NCBI GenBank assembly: GCA_025738555.1 | Contig: JAOVFP010000005.1 | Span: 5,022,001 to 5,086,000 of the forward strand | Reading direction: 5' to 3' | DNA: 64,000 nt | DNA from: Cyathus striatus | Lineage: Eukaryota; Basidiomycota; Agaricomycetes; Agaricales; Nidulariaceae | Part shown: in pieces, positions 23,064-32,758 of the stretch | Layout: each line of letters opens with the position of its first letter | Numbering within the stretch: the first letter of the stretch is position 1 | Program-made: the position numbers and the translations under genes | The notes under the pieces: generated by a model | What the model was told of the DNA's origin: nothing | The model's input: the letters and a program-made list of their open reading frames with translations, nothing else | Databases searched by the model: none

Positions 23064-23394
23064 TGTGAGATGTACAACCAGTGCAGTGACCTGCAGGACT
23101 GAGAGAGACAATAGAGTCTGAAGTCCAATGTACAGTGAGCAAGTATTAGATTGAAGTAGTATGTGTACAGCTTACCTGAAGTCCAATGTACAGTGAGCAA
23201 GTGGGGATTGCCACTGTAGGACCTCAGGATTATATACTACTAGCTTATCTACCAAAGTCCGAGGGTCTAAGGGTCCAAGGGTCCAAGGGTCCAACCAAGG
23301 TCTAAGGGTCCAACCAAGGTCCCAACCCAGGTCCAGTACCTAAGTTTACCTAAGGTTCATTAGTCAGCAGAGAAGTGTCAGATCACTTCTAACA
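23064..23394 (-). repeat. Copia copy A, 5' LTR (family A)
   Basis: 331 bp with the 59-bp tandem unit present twice (around 23,095-23,210). Rich in repeated GGACCC and TTAGACC words upstream of a TATATAATCCTGAGG box. Followed on the minus strand by PBS GGTTATGGGCCCCGAGC. Confidence 0.85.
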
Positions 23395-24090
23395 GAGTTG
23401 TGCAAGCTGGGATTACAAGGAGGGGTTGATCATCAGTGATCACTGTGCAGAAAATACTTAGCACTCGTTCTCCTTTTGGGCCTTTGATGCCTTGTCACAA
23501 GGTAGCTTTGTCCTTGCTGAGAATAGCAAGGCAGCAGAAAGGGTTGTTGTCATGTTGATTCCAGATGTGGGAGTTGGTGGATTGGTCGACAAATTCAAAG
23601 AGAGTGTAGGAGTCTAAGCCATTCAGGGCTAGGTCATGATATGTGGCCTGGGGGGCCACAGGATGAGCATTGGGGAGTGTAGACTGGGTGGAGGGAGGTT
23701 AGGCTTGATTCACAGCAGATACTTCCTCAAGTAACCTTCTCCAGTGGCACTCATGTGTGTTCTCCATGACCTCTTCTAACTGGGCACATCTAGTGGCCTC
23801 AAGTTCAGCTTGGGCCACAACATTCAGGGGAGGGCATGAGTTGGAGGGAGTATGAATGGAGGCAGCAACGCCTTGGAGAGGGGGGTTGGCCTGAGCAGGA
23901 GAAGAGATGTACAGATATATAGAGGACCATACCCTTTGTTTTGAGGATGACAAGGGATTGAGTGGCTTTTTGTGGTCTGGGCATCCTTTGTTGAGTGCAT
24001 TGTGGTTGCTCAGCATGAGTGTGTAGTCCTTTGATGTATTTTCCTTTTGTTATGAAGATAGAACCTGTGCTGTGCAGTGACATATGCTTC
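23395..24090 (-). pseudogene. LINE ORF1, N-terminal part
   Basis: The frame from MLSNHNALNKGCPDHKK (24,016) runs through QAELEATRCAQLEEVMENTH (helical) and WRRLLEEVSAVNQA to a TAA near 23,700. The same frame then continues with TLPNAHPVAPQATYHDLALN, YTLFEFVDQSTNSHIWNQHD and ILSKDKATL to the Copia edge. Continuity in the same frame argues for one broken ORF1. It may begin upstream of 24,016. Confidence 0.45.
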
Positions 24091-24616
24091 TAGTGAGGGA
24101 CAAGTGGCTCATTTGACTATGAGGGGTAGTGGGGGGTGGCATAGGGTAGATTTCTCATTGTTGGGGATGGTGTAGTAGTGGTGGGTGTGGTCTCAAAGAG
24201 TGTGAGCGACATTGCTGTCTGTGTTTTCCTTGGTTTGTGATGTTCTGTTTGGTGCTTAGAGTAGTCACTATGTCACTGTCTCAGGAGGTCAGAATCACAT
24301 ACACTGTCTCTGATACTGTTCGGCATCAAATCATGTTGTGAGTTATATTATATTATGTTATATTATGGGGGGTGGGATGTGTTCCCTGAGGGCTAGCTAT
24401 AGTCTCATCACTCCCCTGGGGAAGGTCTGAGGTATAACCATTGAGTGCCCAGTCCAATAACCATAAGTGAACCAATAGACCATAGATGATGGTGGTTCAG
24501 GTTAAAGGAGCCCCCAACTCGACCTGATCTTGTGCTAGAGCGATATATCAATCTCATTTGATGTTTTTTGCATAGTGTTGAATGTCCTAGTACTCCAGTA
24601 CTTCATCAGGTGGGAG
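24091..24616. other. Non-coding stretch, possible LINE 5' region
   Basis: GT-rich, with a short TATATTATATTATGTTATAT stretch near 24,340. I see no coding signal or terminal repeat. It may be the LINE 5' UTR or the Copia flank. Confidence 0.35.
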
Positions 24617-24949
24617 TGTTGAAGGGCAGTGCTGAAGGGCAGACTTTCTATATTTAGTGTAGTGCTCTTGGCTTAGGTTAGGGTTATGTCTAACATTTTT
24701 ATTCTCCTGGGTTGTTATTGTTTTCTACATTTGTAGTCTCAATAACAACCCAGTTATTATCCCATTGTTCCAAGGATATATTGAGTCATCCAGTCATCTA
24801 GAAGCCTCCCTGCCATATACCCTCCAACATATATACAATATATTTTCTTGCTGCACATGACTATGGTGGCTGCTGAGTGAATTAGTATGGGCACAATCCA
24901 AGGGCAAATGGAGTGGACACAGAATTGAGGGCATTTGCATAACCCAACA
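24617..24949 (-). repeat. LTR family E (3' LTR of a Copia remnant)
   Basis: On the minus strand it begins TGTTGGGTTATGCAAATG directly after the purine tract GAGAGGGAG and ends CCCTTCAACA. It follows the Copia stop codon at 24,957 by a few bases, as a 3' LTR should. The 5' partner is not in view. Confidence 0.65.
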
Positions 24950-24956
24950 CTCCCTC

Positions 24957-25969
24957 TCAAGCCCTAACAAGTCCAAGTTCATTAGTGAAGTGCTTGACCT
25001 TTGTGAAGGGCAAGGCTTTAGTGAAGATGTTGGCCACTATGTTGTCAGTGGGACAATAGACAAGATGGATTAATCCTTCTTCAATGATCCAGTGAATGAA
25101 ATGATAGTGCACATTGATATGTTTTATGTGTGCATGGTATTGATGATCTTTGGTGAGGGTGATTGCAGACTGATTGTTGCAAAAAAGAGTGGTAGGGGTG
25201 AGGTTGAGACTGAAGATTTGGGAGATGAAAGAATAAAGCCAAAGAGCTTCCTTCAAGACATGCATTGCTGTGATGTATTTGCTCTCAGTCATCAAGAGCA
25301 AAATAATTTCCTGTCATTTAGAGGACCATGAAATAGTGCTACCATTTAGAATAAAAGCATATCCAGAAATTGCATGTCTATCCTCAGACATGTTCCCATC
25401 TGTGTCAGAGTATCCTGCCAACTCTGTGGAATCTCCACCATATCTCAATCACAAGTCCCTCATACCTTTCAAGTAATGCAGAATGTGTTGAACAGCTTCC
25501 CAGTGAGCAGGACCAGGGCTTAACATAAAATGAGAGACATTTTGCAAAGGAAATGTGAGGTCTGTGCAAGTTCCTAGCACAGTATAGTTGATAGAACCAA
25601 CAGCTTCAGAGTAAGGGATGTTGCACATAAGTATGAAGTCACATGTCAAAGACAGAGACTGAGTGGAGGTGAGTCAAATATTTGGGTCCATAGGAATTGA
25701 GAGAGGCTTTGCATCTTGCAAGTTGAAGCAACAGAGAATAGAATTGATGTAAGAACATTGAGAAAGAAAGAGAGTGTGACATTCATGAATGCAGTGGACT
25801 TTGATTCCAAGTAGCCAATGCAGCTCACCCAAATTGGTAATGTCCACATGACCAGCAATTTGGGTTTTGAACTGGTTGATCAATGAAAGGCTCATTGCCA
25901 CCAGTGTGCAATCATCTACATGCACAAGTACAACTGTCAGTTCTATTCCTCCCTTCTCCTTCTTGATGA
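24957..25969 (-). pseudogene. Copia reverse transcriptase/RNase H remnant (family E)
   Basis: A second Copia family, clearly different from copies A and B. In order on the minus strand: KKEKGGIELTVVLVHVDDCT (the Y-V-D-D box as H-V-D-D), LHWLLGIKV, AVGSINYTVLGT, ALWLYSFISQIF, LFCNNQSAITL, HIKHINVHYHF and FTKALPF before the stop at 24,957. Stops and frame shifts lie near 25,460-25,680. The upstream half is cut off by the hybrid TRIM at 25,970. Confidence 0.78.
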
Positions 25970-26208
25970 TATTAGATGTAGCAAAGTGACCACACCAGGG
26001 TTTGAACCTGGGACCTATCTGATAGTTTCAGAGTGCTCTAACCAACTGAGCTATATGGTCTTGTTCAAGTGAAAGTTGGGTTGTATTATATATACCCAAG
26101 GACCAAGTGTGTTATTCCTGCCAAGAGCCTCTGTGTATTACTGGGTAGGCATATATGGAATACTCAGGGACTCTACCTGTCACATGACTAATACATCATC
26201 ATGCAACA
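25970..26208 (-). repeat. LTR family C
   Basis: 239 bp, the same length and ends as the TRIM LTRs. It truncates the Copia E reverse transcriptase. Contains the tRNA-like sequence. Confidence 0.85.
25987..26060 (-). tRNA. tRNA-like sequence in LTR C
   Basis: Same 74-nt cloverleaf, A box and B box as the other copies, and the same non-canonical anticodon loop AAACTAT. Part of the hybrid element, so not an independent tRNA gene. Confidence 0.55.
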
Positions 26209-26315
26209 CTCTCCCCTGATGTGGCAGGTCTTGTGACTTTGGATCACGTGACCGTGAGACACTTTGCTGAATAAGCAGATTCCCACACACAGTGTAGTGC
26301 TCGGGGCCCATAACC

Positions 26316-26640
26316 TGTGAGATGTGCAACCAGGACAGTGACCTGCAGGACTGAGAGAGACAATAGAGTCTGAAGTCCAATGTACAGTGAGCAAGTGTTA
26401 GATTGAAGTAGTATATGTACAGCTTACCTGAAGTCCAATGTACAGTGAGCAAGTGGGGATTGTCACTGTAGGACCTCAGAATTATATACTACTAGCTTAT
26501 CTACCAAAGTCCGAGGGTCCAAGGGTCCAACCAAGGTCTAAGGGTCCAACCAAGGTCCCAACCCAGGTCCAGTACCTAAGTTTACCTAAGTCTACCTAAG
26601 GTTCATTAGTCAGCAGAGAAGTGTCAGATCACTTCTAACA
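26316..26640 (-). repeat. LTR family A (5' end of hybrid element)
   Basis: TGTTAGAAGTGATCTGAC to CACATCTCACA, with the 59-bp tandem unit twice. Directly followed on the minus strand by PBS GGTTATGGGCCCCGAGC. Confidence 0.8.
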
Positions 26641-27990
26641 GAACCAGAATCTACTAGTGTGAAAAAGGAAAAAGAAAGTGCAGAATCTGATGCAGAAGTA
26701 GATAATAAACAAATGTGTAATGCCTGGGGGTTGTAAAGAGCAGATGCATTGAGGCAGATCTCCTGGGTGTACAGGAGGGATCAATGTGGCCCTCAGTCTG
26801 TATGGGGAACCTGAGGGCTGCACTCTATTTTTTCGAACTCTCATCTGAGTTCAAAATAGAGTCCTCAACAGCAGGTGCGGAAATGGTCGTGGCTCGAGCT
26901 TTAGCTGCTGAGGAGGATGCCTTACGGCAATCCTTAGCACGATGTGTCAGAAGTAACAAGAATAGAGGGGGTGGATGGAGAGAGAATAGAAGATAATAGG
27001 AGCAAGAAAGGTGATAAGAGAGTAAATAACTCAGACACAAACACTAACACAGACACAAGATGAGGAGGAAACTTGTTTTCAACTACCAAGATACAGAGTG
27101 TTTATATACTAAGGGTGTCTACCAAAGTCCCAATCAAGGTCCATGTAACTAAGGTAACTGACAGCTGTCAATCTGTCAATCACATATCTGTCAATCACAG
27201 AACTGTCAAGTATAACAGGTGACAAGTGACAGCTGTCAAAGAAGCTGTGCAACCCTGAATATCTAACACGATGGCCAGGTTTTCTGCAGAAAAGATAAAG
27301 GTTGCTGTCCATGCAGCATTTGTGTTCCTCGGGGGTCAGCTTACCATCCTTTCCAAGTTTACTGCTCAGGTCAAAGGCTGGCATCTGCGGGGTGTTGGTA
27401 GTTTTTCCCAAAGATGGTGAGGACGTCAAAGGCTTGGGGGGAGTCGAAGAGTTGGATTTGTTAGTAGAACTCAGAGATGCCGCATTATCTGAAGACTTTG
27501 CAGCTTGTCTAGAAGGCTTCAACTCAAAACCCTGTTTGGCTTGGCTCCAATAGTGCATATCAACCTTCTGAGCAAGGTACTTCCTATCCCCTAGGGTAGG
27601 AGGTAAGTCAAGGAGAGCGAGGTCATCCTTGATGTGAGAACAGAGGCCACGATAGTACTGAGCTGCAAGGGCAGACTCGCCCCAGTCCAGTAGAGAGGCA
27701 CACTCATTAAACTTTACCTCGTAAGTAGCAATGTGCTGGTTGTCATCCATGTGGATAACCATAATGTGTGACTCTGCATCACTGGTAGGATTGGCAAGGC
27801 CAAAGTGAGTGTGGAGGACTACAAGGAAGTGTGGCCAAGAGGACATCCAGTCCTCAGTGGTACCACTAGAGATGTGCGGTGCAAATAAATTCATGGCTGT
27901 ACCCTGAAGATAGGAAATGGTGTAGTTGACTCTGGAATAGTTGGTGGGGTACATGGTCTTGTTGTTATGAAAAACTAAGAGACACTGTAG
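26641..27990 (-). pseudogene. Ty3/Gypsy gag remnant, interrupted by a solo LTR
   Basis: Capsid-type gag of a Gypsy element. From 27,954: MYPTNYSRVNYTISYLQGTA, WMSSWPHFLVVLHTHFG, EVKFNECASLLDWGESALA, AQYYRGLCSHIKDDLALLD, then a Ser/Lys/Pro-rich linker and the zinc knuckle LFCRKPGHR. The LTR B at 26,945-27,268 splits the knuckle, which resumes as AKDCRKASSS downstream. The first knuckle cysteine is replaced by tyrosine (Y-L-F-C). The coding trace continues to about 26,825 (SILNSDESSKK) and is then lost. Confidence 0.75.
26945..27268 (-). repeat. Solo LTR, family B, inside the Gypsy zinc knuckle
   Basis: TGTCAGAAGTAAC to ATATCTAACA with a perfect duplication CGATG (26,940-26,944 and 27,269-27,273). 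It splits the gag reading frame between His-Arg and Ala-Lys-Asp-Cys of the knuckle. Confidence 0.9.
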
Positions 27991-27994
27991 TATG

Positions 27995-28305
27995 TGTCAG
28001 AAGTAACAAGAATAGAGGGGGTGGATGGAGAGAGAATAGAGGATAATAAGAGCAAGGAAGGTGATAAGAGAGCAAATGACTCAGACACAAACACTGACAC
28101 AGACACAAGATGGGGAGGAAACTTGTTAACTACTACCAAGTTACAGAGTGTTTATATATACTGAGGGTGTCTACCAAAGTCCCAACCAAGGTCCATGTAA
28201 CTAAGGTAACTGACAGCTGTCAATCTGTCAATCACAGAACTGTCAAGTATGACAGGTGACAAGTGACAGCTGTCAAAGAAGCTGTGCAACCCTGAATATC
28301 TAACA
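27995..28305 (-). repeat. LTR family B
   Basis: TGTCAGAAGTAAC to ATATCTAACA. The flanks GTATG and ATTGG do not match, so it may be a recombined end rather than a simple solo LTR. Confidence 0.8.
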
Positions 28306-28414
28306 ATTGGAAGTTTTCGAAGCTTGAGGCTCAATATTGCACTCAGTATCACTTTCTATAATAGTGGGGTGAGTTGATCCTTGGCCTAATTGAGGAAGGT
28401 GTTTATCAATGACT

Positions 28415-28996
28415 TTAAAGTTCAACAGATGAAAAAGGATTACTTTGTTTATCTTGTGTCCCTCCTTTCATACTGCCATTCTTCATATCTCTATCCCCAC
28501 TATCCCTGTTTGCTTGTTTCTTCTTTGCTGGTGCTTTCGACTTCTTGCTCTTGGTAGTGTCTACTTCATCATTCTCATCTAGTCCTTCAGTCTCAGAAGC
28601 TAAACACAAATGTTGACTCCTCAGTACTAGAACTTGTGAAATCAACTTGAGAGAACATTTACCTTCTGTATCATGATGCTTCCATTTTCTCCCTGCTTCC
28701 TGATGCTCTTCATCACCTTTGCATAGCCAAGCTGAATCACTTCAGCATCAATGCCACAGGAACTTGAACTTGTTAAGCATTCTACTAACTAGGGTGCATG
28801 AGTGCATTCTCCTTTGCTTTTTGTCTACCTTCATACTTATAATGTGAGTACCTGGAAACTTTAAAGCTGAAATTGATACTAACCACTCACTGCTACATCA
28901 TCAACCAGTTTTCGATCCTCAATTTCTTGCAAGATACAATTACGAGCTTGAGTTGCAATTGACTTCATAGACCATGTGCTGGATTCAGTAGGCATG
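28415..28996 (-). pseudogene. Small unrecognised gene relic
   Basis: A possible spliced minus-strand gene: MPTESSTWSMKSIATQARNC from 28,996, then IDAEVIQLGYAKVMKSIRKQ, and a last exon SETEGLDENDEVDTTKSKKS with a lysine-rich tail ending at 28,415. Introns with GT...AG edges can be placed, but one piece changes frame. The acidic then basic low-complexity end suggests a nuclear protein. I do not recognise the family and it may be part of a transposon. Confidence 0.3.
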
Positions 28997-29225
28997 GTGT
29001 TACAATGTCAAGGTGCAGGATTTGGGTAGAGTCAAAAGTGGCAGGAGTGAAGGAAAGGGGGAACCACAATGTGGTGCAAATATGAACTTGTACTGAGTGA
29101 GTTGTGATTTGTTATGTGACACAACTGTGCCAAGTTTTAGGCTAACTCGAGCTGCAGATTACCCTCTTCCTCTTTGTTGTTCATTACATATCACTACAAT
29201 TCTACATAGTCACTTTGCACTCAAA

Positions 29226-29508
29226 TGGAACCTCAACAATACTCTTGTCTTGCTTGTGGGACACATCACCTAATGAAAACCAGCTATGAGAAGCACCTCC
29301 ACCTAAGCCATGATCCATTCTGTCATCAGTATGAGGCCCTTCAAGCTCAAAACCAAGCATGGACATAAGGTGTCAAACACAAGAAAATCTTGAGCTCACA
29401 AGCAACATCTTTTTCTGGTGATGCATTTGGCACAGTGGCCCAATATGAAGATGATATGTTTGGACAAGATAAGGCTGAGTTTATTACAACACACATAGGT
29501 GGTGGTTC
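29226..29508 (+). pseudogene. C2H2-like N-terminal fragment, cut by an LTR
   Basis: MEPQQYSCLACGTHHLMKTS then YEKHLHLSHDPFCHQYEALQ: a C-x2-C...H-x3-H arrangement. A TAA follows at about 29,367, after which the same frame goes on with SGDAFGTVAQYEDDMFGQDK until LTR B begins at 29,509. Some fungal DNA transposases start with such a finger, but I cannot assign this one. It is divergent from the relic ending at 28,996, with about 230 bp between. Confidence 0.35.
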
Positions 29509-29667
29509 TGTTAGATATTCAGGGTTGCACAGCTTCTTTGACAGCTGTCACTTGTCACCTGTCATACTTGACAGTTCTGTGATTGACAGATATATGATTG
29601 ACAGATTGACAGCTGTCAGTTACCTTAGTTACATGGACCTTGGTTGGGACTTTGGTAGACACCCTCA

Positions 29668-29983
29668 TGTGAGAAGTAACAAAGAATAAGGAGGGTGGTT
29701 GAGAGAATAGAGAGTGATAAGAGATAGAAGCTCAGACACAAACACAGACACAGACACAAAATGGGGAGAAAGCTTGTTGACAACTACCAAGTTACAGAGT
29801 GTTTATATACTGAGTAAGTCTACCAAAGTCCTAACCAAAGTCCTGTAACTAAGGTAACTGACAGCTGTCAATCTGTCAATCACAAATCTGTCAATCACAT
29901 ATCTGTTAATCACAGATCTGTCAAGTATGACAGGTGACAAGTGACAGCTGTCAAGGAAGCTGTGCAACCCAGAATATCTAACA
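29668..29983 (-). repeat. Solo LTR B inserted in another LTR B
   Basis: A reverse copy TGTGAGAAGTAAC to ATATCTAACA with a perfect duplication CCTCA (29,663-29,667 and 29,984-29,988). The host LTR B continues on the plus strand on both sides (29,509-29,667 and 29,984-30,153). Confidence 0.92.
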
Positions 29984-30353
29984 CCTCAGTATATAAACAC
30001 TCTGTATCTTGGTAGTAGTAAAACAAGTTTCCTCCCCATCTTGTGTCTGTGTCTGTGTTTGTGTCTGAGTCTTTGCTCCACTATCACCCTCTTTGCTTCT
30101 TTATCACACTCTATTCTCTCAATCACCCTCCTTTATTCTTGTTACTTCTGACAGGTTATGGGCCCCGCCTTTTAATCTTTGCCACAACATATTACCACTG
30201 CTACTTCACCCACTTCATCACTCCATACTTGTGCTGTCTGGGACCTTTCCCACAGTTCAGTCTCAACCACTTATCCCTCATTTGTTTTAGAACTTTATCC
30301 CTTCATTCATTCATCATTCACCATGTCTCTCCACAATGCTTCTGAACTTATGG

Positions 30354-30592
30354 TGTTGCATGATGATGTATTAGTCATGTGACAGGTAGAGTCCCTGAGT
30401 ATTCCATACATGCCTACCCAGTAATACACAGAGGCTCTTGGCAGGAATAACACACTTGGTCCTTGGGTATATATAATACAACCCAACTTTCACTTGAACA
30501 AGACCATATAGCTCAGTTGGTTAGAGCACTCTGAAACTATCAGATAGGTCCCAGGTTCAAACCCTGGTGTGGTCACTTTGCTACATCTAATA
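30354..30592 (+). repeat. LTR family C
   Basis: 239 bp, TGTTGCATGATG to ATCTAATA, inside the gag start of the family B element. Flanks TATGG and TGTTC do not match. Contains the tRNA-like sequence. Confidence 0.85.
30502..30575 (+). tRNA. tRNA-like sequence in LTR C
   Basis: Plus-strand copy of the same 74-nt cloverleaf. A TATATATAATA box stands about 24-34 nt before its 5' end. The anticodon loop AAACTAT lacks the usual T at position 33, so a working tRNA is unlikely. Confidence 0.55.
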
Positions 30593-30675
30593 TGTTCTTT
30601 GATGGACTTTGGTTTCTATGGACTTGTGTTGGATTAGGTGGGAGTTTGGTTGTACTAGCTGTGCAAGGTGGGAGT

Positions 30676-30998
30676 GTTAGATATTCAGGGTTGCACAGCT
30701 TCTTTGACAGCTGTCACTTGTCACCTGTCATACTTGACAGTTCTGTGATTGACAGATATGTGATTGACAGATTGACAGCTGTCAGTTACCTTAGTTACAT
30801 GGACCTTGGTTGGGACTTTGGTAGACACCCTCAGTATATAAACACTCTGTATCTTGGTAGTAGTAAAACAAGTTTCCTCCCCATCTTGTGTCTGTGTCTG
30901 TGTTTGTGTCTGAGTCTTTGTTCCACTATCACCCTCTTTGCTTCTTTATCACACTCTATTCTCTCAATCACCCTCCTTTATTCTTGTTACTTCTGACA
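30676..30998 (+). repeat. LTR family B (3' LTR of deleted element)
   Basis: TGTTAGATATTCAGGG to CTTCTGACA, preceded by purine-rich CAAGGTGGGAG. It holds the repeated TGACAG array and a TATATAAACACTC TATA box. Confidence 0.85.
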
Positions 30999-31100
30999 CT
31001 GGGAGGTTGCAAAATAGGCTAAATATTGAGGCCTGAGTTCTACTGCATTCACTGAGCTTCTAGCGATTGATGAAGTATGTATTGTATATTTATTCTTCTC

Positions 31101-32222
31101 TGTTATATCCATGCCCAGCTATATCGTGCTGACATTACCAAAGGTTCCCACGTGACCTTCCAACATACCTGGTTCATTCCCGGAATGTACCCGCTATGGG
31201 TTTATACTTCCCAACATTCCCACCTGGGAACATACCCAGAACCTGTCGGGTTTTCTATCAGATACTTTGGATATGTAGTTTCTTTTATGACAGCCTCACT
31301 GCGTCATTATACCATTACTCCTCTCTTCCATTCTCACTTGTACATTTCATTATGGTCAATGTAGTTTAGTTTCTTATTCTTCATTCTGAGCACATTATTT
31401 GCGCCACTACTCCTCTTTGCCCAGTCTTTATTTTGTTTACTTACACTTAGTATTCTGTCTCCAGATTCGTACCTACATCTTACTAGTACATATAAATAGT
31501 CTTCCAAATGTACTAGGTAGTCTTCAGTATTCATATCAACTCTGTACACTTTCTTCCTACTCTAAGTTCCAAAACCCACTCTGGGTTTTCCTTTGGGTCA
31601 CTCTCCCACTGCCTAGTGTAGTGGCGAAGCCCCTTGCATACTCTGGAATGTTTCCTTACATTGGATATCGTCTGTTGTGAAATACAAACCATTCCCTGGG
31701 GATATTCAGGCGGTGCAGCATATATGCTGAAGCCACGGTTCACTTCCACACTCCTGCTTCTGTTCCCATACCCATACTCACTTTGGGTTTCCATTATAGT
31801 TCTCCCACGCCTTCCGGGTGTCTTCATGTTAGATATTCTGGGTTGCACAGCTTCTTTGACAGCTGTCACTTGTCATCTGTCATACTTGACAGTTCTGTGA
31901 TTGACAGATCCTTGATTGACAGATATGTGATTGACAGATATGTGATTGACAGATTGACAGCTGTCTGTTACCTTAGTTACATGGACCTTGGTTGGGACTT
32001 TGGTAGACACACTCACTATATAAACACTCTGTAACTTGGTAGTAGTTAACTAGTTTCCTCCTCATCTTGTGTCTGTGTCTGTGTTTGTGTCTGAGTCTTT
32101 GCTCCACTATCACTCTCTTTGCCCTTCATTATCCTCTATTCTCCTCTATCACCCTCTTTTCTATTTGTTACTTCTGACACTTCACATTCATTTCCCAGTA
32201 GGAAGGGAATCAGTATGTAACA
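31101..32222 (+). repeat. LTR family D with LTR B inserted
   Basis: TGTTATATCCATGCCC to CAGTATGTAACA. It is interrupted near its 3' end by LTR B at 31,827-32,179; without that it would be about 765 bp. Its own flanks (TTCTC, GTATA) do not match. Confidence 0.85.
31827..32179 (+). repeat. Solo LTR, family B
   Basis: Inserted in LTR D with a perfect duplication CTTCA (31,822-31,826 and 32,180-32,184). It has an expanded GATTGACAGATATGT array. Confidence 0.92.
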
Positions 32223-32229
32223 GTATATG

Positions 32230-32571
32230 TGTTAGAAGTGATCTGACACTTCTCTGCTGACTAATGAACCTTAGGTAGACTTAGGTAAACTTAGGTACTG
32301 GACCTGGGTTGGGACTTTGGTTTGGACCCTTAGACCTTGGTTGGACCCTTGGACCCTTGGACCCTTAGACCCTCGGACTTTGGTAGATAAGCTAGTAGTA
32401 TATAATCCTGAGGTCCTACAGTGGCAATCCCCACTTGCTCACTGTACATTGGACTTCAGGTAAGCTGTACACATACTACTTCAATCTAATACTTGCTCAC
32501 TGTACATTGGACTTCAGACTCTACTGTCTCTCTCAGTCCTGCAGGTCACTGCACTGGTTGTACATCTCACA
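32230..32571 (+). repeat. Copia copy B, 5' LTR (family A)
   Basis: 342 bp, TGTTAGAAGTGATCTGAC to ACATCTCACA, with the 59-bp tandem unit (ACTTGCTCACTGTACATTGG...) twice and a TATATAATCC box. Confidence 0.87.
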
Positions 32572-32758
32572 GGTTATGGGCCCCGAGCTTTAACTGCTTG
32601 CTTGTTAAATCAACCTCCACTCCACATTCTTTTTACCCAGTTGTTCTGGTAGTTCCACTACAACTCATCACCTTCCTTCTACTTGTGCTGTCTGGGATTT
32701 TACCAACAGTGCAGTTCCTACCACACTCTGGTCTTTCTCCTCTGTACATCTATTCAGT

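Larger units (their letters stand above)
19072..23394 (-). mobile_element. Copia (Ty1) element, copy A
   Basis: The minus-strand element has a 5' LTR at 23,064-23,394, a PBS GGTTATGGGCCCC at 23,051-23,063, a pol region, a purine run beside 19,355 and a 3' LTR at 19,072-19,354. Flanks are GTTAG and GAGTT, not a duplication. The two LTRs differ by an internal 59-bp tandem duplication that the 3' LTR lacks, so conversion or recombination has acted. It lies inside LINE ORF1. Compared with copy B it lacks about 355 bp between the integrase and the reverse transcriptase. Confidence 0.85.
14508..24090 (-). mobile_element. Tad-like LINE, broken and nested
   Basis: A non-LTR retrotransposon on the minus strand can be followed through four blocks: ORF1 N-part 24,016-23,395; ORF1 C-part about 19,071-18,184; endonuclease about 18,183-17,479; linker and reverse transcriptase 16,888-14,508. 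The gaps are Copia copy A and a TRIM. The reverse transcriptase C-part ends WYLD-like ISPSR...IADNLISHE near 14,510, where it runs into the short-repeat tract, so any RNase H domain and the 3' tail are missing. The 5' limit is not clear. Confidence 0.7.
25970..26640 (-). mobile_element. Hybrid LTR element: LTR A, TRIM interior, LTR C
   Basis: On the minus strand it reads LTR A (26,640-26,316), the PBS and 107-bp TRIM interior (26,315-26,209), then LTR C (26,208-25,970). The interior and LTR C are those of the TRIM at 16,889-17,473, but the 5' LTR is of the Copia A family. The switch falls exactly at the LTR/PBS border. No target duplication (GATGA left, GAACC right). Template switching at strand transfer, or recombination between two elements, would give this. 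Confidence 0.75.
29509..30998 (+). mobile_element. Internally deleted Copia-type element, family B
   Basis: 5' LTR B (29,509-30,153, containing another LTR B), PBS GGTTATGGGCCCCG from 30,154, leader and gag start MSLHNASELM (ATG at 30,323), then LTR C (30,354-30,592), a short tail ending in the purine tract AAGGTGGGAG, and 3' LTR B (30,676-30,998). Almost all of gag-pol is missing. No matching flanks (GGTTC, CTGGG). The leader resembles that of Copia A/B (TGTGCTGTCTGGGA), so families A and B are related. Confidence 0.7.

Noticed and set aside
19072..23394. GTTGT as a target duplication of Copia A
   Set aside because: It would need three extra bases at one edge and two at the other that other family A LTRs do not have.
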